A DNA stretch of 6,352 nucleotides, from NCBI GenBank assembly GCA_030917805.1, contig JAUPUA010000046.1, positions 1 to 6,352 on the forward strand. The letters are read 5' to 3'. Both the position numbers and the translations under genes were made by a program. Source of the DNA: Patescibacteria group bacterium. Lineage in GTDB: Bacteria > Patescibacteriota > Saccharimonadia > Saccharimonadales > HK-STAS-PATE-42. The notes below the pieces were generated by a model that made no database searches, had not been told where the DNA came from, and saw only the letters and a list, made by a program, of their open reading frames with translations. Shown here piece after piece: positions 4,814-6,352 of this stretch (its first letter is position 1; every line of letters starts with the position of its first letter).

Positions 4814-5509
4814 ATGCAAAACACTAGTACAATCCAAAAGCCTAATACGCCAAATAGAAAACGGGGTAATAACCGTAGACTTTCGAGCAGAATCCAAAAT
4901 ATTAAGCTTGGTAAAAAGCAGATCCTAGCACTAGCTCTAGGCATAGCCCTTCTTATCGTATCAATCTCACAGCTGGAGAGGCTATATAATGAGGGTACAT
5001 TCTTCGGTTACCAGATTAAAGATAATAAGTCTAAAGAAGAATCTGACTCCAGAAAAGCTAATAGTGGGTCTCTAGTTGGCGGCAGCGTTTCTAAAGATAA
5101 TAAAAAGAGCATAGCCTGTGATACCTTCCCATCCGACAAAATCTCTAAAATATTAGAATCTGAAGTAGAGAGAATTTCTGGTTTCGTAGAAGACAAGACT
5201 GAGCCAAATCTAATCTCTAGTTGTATCTATAGAACGAAAGGGGATTCAGACAACTCGCGCTCGGTGGCTATTCTTATGAGAGAATTTAAAGATGAAGACA
5301 CTGCAAAAAAGACCTTTACATCAATTAGCCAAGCAAAAAGCGGTGAAGAGGTTAAAAAACTTGGTGATCAAGCCTATTTTAACAATAACTCTAACCAGTT
5401 AACTGTCCGAAAAGGTAAAGAAGTCTATACAATAACCGTCGCTGGTAAGAACTCCTCAAAAGAACAAAACAAAGAACTCACAATTTCCATAGTGAAAATT
5501 GTGTTGTAG
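4814..5509 (+). CDS. Single-pass membrane-anchored protein with extracytoplasmic two-Cys domain
   Basis: Encodes 231 residues. A very basic cytoplasmic segment (1-35, with RKRGNNRR) precedes one membrane segment (about 36-52). A polar, Ser/Lys-rich linker (about 65-98) leads to a folded domain at about 100-231. Two Cys, 102 and 137, flank the first half and probably form a disulfide outside the membrane. The domain has alternating helix and strand segments, with REFKDEDTAKKTF and EEVKKLGDQAYF. Its general look recalls the DUF3558-type domains of actinobacterial envelope lipoproteins, but that is an impression that I cannot test here. There is no catalytic motif. The basic N-terminus and lack of a cleavage site favour a type II anchor over a secreted protein. 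It lies 55 bp before the lamin-tail gene in the same direction; the promoter in that gap suggests separate or additional transcription. Confidence 0.85.
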   Translation: MQNTSTIQKPNTPNRKRGNNRRLSSRIQNIKLGKKQILALALGIALLIVSISQLERLYNEGTFFGYQIKDNKSKEESDSRKANSGSLVGGSVSKDNKKSIACDTFPSDKISKILESEVERISGFVEDKTEPNLISSCIYRTKGDSDNSRSVAILMREFKDEDTAKKTFTSISQAKSGEEVKKLGDQAYFNNNSNQLTVRKGKEVYTITVAGKNSSKEQNKELTISIVKIVL

Positions 5510-5523
5510 AACTTTACAACACA
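5500..5523. promoter_or_regulatory. Nine-bp inverted repeat at a stop codon and promoter junction
   Basis: TGTGTTGTA (5500-5508) and TACAACACA (5515-5523) are perfect inverted arms around a 6-base loop, GAACTT. The left arm runs into the TAG stop (5507-5509), and the repeat ends 21 bp before the extended -10 of the next gene. A second, imperfect hairpin (5481-5501, one mismatch) lies immediately upstream. In the rightward direction no T-run follows, so it is a poor intrinsic terminator. An operator or a 3' stabilising hairpin fits as well. Confidence 0.5.
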
Positions 5524-5544
5524 CTGTTATTCGGATACTGGTTA

Positions 5545-5553
5545 TGCTAATAT
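5545..5553 (+). promoter_or_regulatory. Extended -10 (TGCTAATAT) of the lamin-tail gene
   Basis: TG-C-TAATAT at 5545-5553, with 11 nt to the ATG at 5565. Transcription would begin near 5560, leaving almost no leader. No Shine-Dalgarno core and no good -35 are present. Sequence and spacing match the element at 1157-1149. Confidence 0.5.
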
Positions 5554-5564
5554 TTCAACTATAA

Positions 5565-6352
5565 ATGAAAAGAGCAAAGACTTCAGGAATTGTTGGGGGT
5601 CTAGCGCTTTTAGTATTAGGATTCTTCATCTTCGGATCCTATTTACCAAACACCAGCGCAGACGCACCAAGTATTATCATTAATGAGATAATGTATCACC
5701 CCGAGTCTGGGAACGAGGATGATGAGTTTTTGGAGCTTCATAATACAACAGCCAGCACTATAGATTTAGAAAACTGGTGTTTTACAGATGGAATAGTTCT
5801 TTGTTTCTCACCAGGAACATCTATAGCAGCCGGAGGATATGCAGTTATAAGCCCAAATTCCTCTCAAACATTAACAACATATGGCGTCACAGCTATAGGA
5901 ACTTATACAGGAAGGTTAGCTAACAGCGGAGAAACAGTGACCCTAAAAGATAGTAGCCTCTCCACAATTAATAGTGTTACTTATGATGATACCCCTCCTT
6001 GGCCAACCACCCCCGATGGCACTGGCCCATCACTCGCACTTAAAGATCCTCAATTCGATAACACGGTGGCTACATCTTGGGCTGCCTGTCCTTGTGGCTC
6101 AAGCCCAGGGCTCGTCAACGAGATACTCACTTCTGGTTTGCCAGACATTATCAATCTAAGTACTCCTCAGGATGTGCTACCAAGTACTGTACCAACTATA
6201 ACTGTTGGCATAACGGATGCCACGAGTGTAAACCTTATATACAAAGTTATGTTTGGTGCAGAGCAGACAGTAACCATGTACGATGATGGTAGCCACGGAG
6301 ACGGCTCTTCAGGAGATGGAACCTACGGTGCCTCAATCCCCGCTCAAGCTGC
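5565..6352 (+). CDS. Secreted lamin-tail-domain protein, C-terminus beyond the window
   Basis: The open frame from ATG at 5565 covers 262 codons and leaves the window without a stop. A signal or anchor segment lies at about 9-27, with possible cleavage after SADA (34). Residues 37 to about 165 match a lamin-tail domain, the Ig-like fold found in many secreted bacterial proteins: INEIMYHP near the start, EFLELHN, an L-x-NWCFTDG turn, GGYAVIS, LANSGETVTLKD and a W before the last strand. Next comes a second beta domain at about 208-262 with YKVMFGAEQTVTMYDDG and GDGTYGASIP. That pairing is known from bacterial proteins in which a CotH-type kinase domain follows, so the missing part may hold one; this is inference. 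Cys72 and Cys80 are in the lamin-tail domain and a CPC sits at 175-177. The start is set by the signal sequence and the -10 element; there is no Shine-Dalgarno site. Confidence 0.87.
   Translation, partial: MKRAKTSGIVGGLALLVLGFFIFGSYLPNTSADAPSIIINEIMYHPESGNEDDEFLELHNTTASTIDLENWCFTDGIVLCFSPGTSIAAGGYAVISPNSSQTLTTYGVTAIGTYTGRLANSGETVTLKDSSLSTINSVTYDDTPPWPTTPDGTGPSLALKDPQFDNTVATSWAACPCGSSPGLVNEILTSGLPDIINLSTPQDVLPSTVPTITVGITDATSVNLIYKVMFGAEQTVTMYDDGSHGDGSSGDGTYGASIPAQA

Noticed and set aside
5974..6286. Two short rightward frames within the lamin-tail gene
   Set aside because: They are out-of-frame shadows; the lamin-tail frame has clear domain motifs through the same stretch.

Overview
The window is AT-rich and gene-dense, with about 93% of it coding. 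It holds seven protein genes, two of them cut by the window edges, and no RNA gene, insertion sequence or CRISPR array that I can see. The organism is probably a candidate-phyla-radiation (Patescibacteria) bacterium, perhaps Saccharibacteria. That rests on a sortase with a Tyr-rich cytoplasmic extension, many small family-less proteins, few Shine-Dalgarno sites and moderate GC. It is inference from overall character; no marker gene is present. The standard code reads through cleanly: all five visible stops are TAA or TAG and no reading frame contains TGA.

Layout. Three genes run leftward. They are a secreted Vgb-like beta-propeller protein (1-405, C-terminus off the window), a two-pass membrane protein of unknown function (481-1137), and a membrane-anchored sortase with a long cytoplasmic N-terminal region (1169-2437). 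Divergent from the sortase, across a 97-bp promoter region, is a secreted protein with an xPxTG sorting signal (2535-3353), a natural candidate substrate for it. Converging on that gene with only 11 bp between stops is a 424-residue soluble protein I do not recognise (3365-4639). After a 174-bp divergent promoter region come two rightward genes. One encodes a single-pass protein with an extracytoplasmic two-Cys domain (4814-5509). The other encodes a secreted lamin-tail-domain protein (5565-6352), cut by the window edge where a CotH-kinase-type domain might follow.

Six of the seven products are predicted to be secreted or membrane-bound, so the region reads as a cell-surface module built around one sortase. 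The best-supported functional link is the sortase with the divergent sorting-signal protein. The rest is association by position.

Regulation. Several genes have an extended -10 element (TGn plus a TATAAT-like hexamer) very close to the start codon and no Shine-Dalgarno site, which suggests leaderless or very short leaders. Three of these share TGCTAA. Two inverted repeats with TGT...ACA ends lie where the stop codon of one gene meets the promoter of the next.
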